A stretch of 5,214 bases of DNA. Source: an uncultured Lachnospiraceae bacterium. Lineage in GTDB: Bacteria; Bacillota; Clostridia; Lachnospirales; Lachnospiraceae. The stretch is from assembly GCA_902473545.1 (NCBI GenBank), contig CABRSG010000184.1, positions 1 to 5,214 of the forward strand, in the 5' to 3' direction. Positions within the stretch are counted from its first letter, which is position 1. Each line of letters opens with the position of its first letter. The translations under genes and the position numbers were made by a program. The notes under the pieces are model-generated. The model was given only the letters and a program-made list of their open reading frames with translations, was not told the origin of the DNA and made no database searches. Shown in pieces: positions 4,683 through 5,214 of this stretch.

Positions 4683-5214
4683 ATGGCAATTCATGTTTTA
4701 GACGAGGCGAATCACTGTTTAAATTGCAAAAATCCGCAGTGTCAAAAGGGATGTCCGATCAGTACGCCGATCCCGAAGGTCATCCGGCTGCTGCTGGACG
4801 GCAAGCTGGACGAGGCTGGCTGGATGCTGTTTGAGAACAATCCGCTGACGACGGTGTGCAGCCTTGTCTGCAACCACGAAAATCAGTGCGAAGGGCACTG
4901 CGTGCTGGGAAAAAAGGGTGCTCCGGTGCATTTCTCCGTTATTGAAAACTACATCTCCACCACCTACAGCTCCAAGATGGTGAAGGGTCCGGCGCCGTCC
5001 AACGGGATGCGCGCGGCGATCATCGGTTCCGGTCCCGCCGGTCTGACGATCGCGGTCATTTTGGCGCGCAAGGGTTACCAGGTGACGATCTTTGAGGGCA
5101 AGGAAAAAATCGGCGGCATTCTCCGCTACGGCATCCCGGAATTTCGTCTGCCGAAGAGCGTGCTCGACGATTTTGAGTACCGGCATCTGATTTTAAAAGA
5201 CATCAAGGTGCGCC
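4683..5214 (+). CDS. gltA: Glutamate synthase small-subunit-like Fe-S flavoprotein (GltA/NfnB type), 5' part
   Basis: An AGGAGG site (4671-4676), six bases upstream, sets the ATG at 4683. The frame is open for 177 codons to the window edge, perhaps 40% of the usual length. The N-terminal domain carries eight cysteines for two [4Fe-4S] clusters: C12, C15, C20, C24 (CLNCKNPQCQKGC) and C59, C63, C69, C73 (CSLVCNHENQCEGHC). An FAD-binding dinucleotide fold follows, with IIGSGPAGL at 113-121 and an acidic strand end near E138, then the family hallmark RYGIPEFRLP (148-157). Known relatives include the NADPH-dependent glutamate synthase small subunit, the single-chain GltA-type enzyme of clostridia and archaea, and NfnB, the NADPH-binding subunit of the electron-bifurcating transhydrogenase. 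All share this N-terminal half, so the window cannot separate them. A neighbouring large subunit (gltB) or nfnA would decide; neither is visible here. Confidence 0.85.
   Translation, partial: MAIHVLDEANHCLNCKNPQCQKGCPISTPIPKVIRLLLDGKLDEAGWMLFENNPLTTVCSLVCNHENQCEGHCVLGKKGAPVHFSVIENYISTTYSSKMVKGPAPSNGMRAAIIGSGPAGLTIAVILARKGYQVTIFEGKEKIGGILRYGIPEFRLPKSVLDDFEYRHLILKDIKVR

Noticed and set aside
4719..5186. Minus-strand open frame (155 codons) opposite the gltA-like gene
   Set aside because: It lies fully antisense to the eight-cysteine and FAD-binding coding region and has low-complexity, arginine-rich content without recognisable motifs.

Overview
The window looks like chromosomal DNA from a Gram-positive anaerobe of the Clostridia, most likely Lachnospiraceae. 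This is an inference. It rests on strong purine-rich Shine-Dalgarno sites ahead of every start, near-consensus sigma-A promoters with exact 17-bp spacers, and proteins resembling gut-clostridial versions of their families as I remember them. No database search was possible.

Layout. Positions 1-215 (minus strand) hold the first 71 codons of a TrmH/SpoU-type RNA methyltransferase, cut by the window edge. Positions 216-428 are a compact divergent control region: a consensus minus-strand promoter, a nested stem-loop in the methyltransferase leader, a plus-strand extended -10 promoter, and a perfect 7+7 inverted repeat squeezed between the two -35 boxes. Positions 429-1458 encode azlC and azlD, an overlapping pair for a branched-chain amino acid exporter. 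Positions 1459-1900 have no complete gene. They hold what looks like the C-terminal end of ribosomal protein L25/Ctc, a terminator-like hairpin, a nested inverted repeat and a consensus promoter for the next gene. Positions 1901-3439 encode an asparagine synthetase-like protein that lacks the N-terminal glutaminase nucleophile. Positions 3545-4540 encode a YghZ/Gpr-type aldo-keto reductase. A promoter at 4598-4626 drives the last gene, the 5' end of a glutamate-synthase-small-subunit-like iron-sulfur flavoprotein (4683 to window end).

How the genes fit together. The plus-strand genes share a loose nitrogen and redox theme: amino acid efflux, amide synthesis, and NADPH-linked glutamate synthase or ferredoxin chemistry. 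They appear to be separate transcription units rather than one operon, since azlCD, the asparagine synthetase-like gene and the gltA-like gene each have their own promoter. No clear promoter was found for the reductase, so it may be read through from upstream. I see no CRISPR array, tRNA, rRNA, transposase or phage gene. The most unusual items are the glutaminase-less asparagine synthetase, the L25 gene remnant behind azlD, and the two structured or palindromic elements in the divergent control region.
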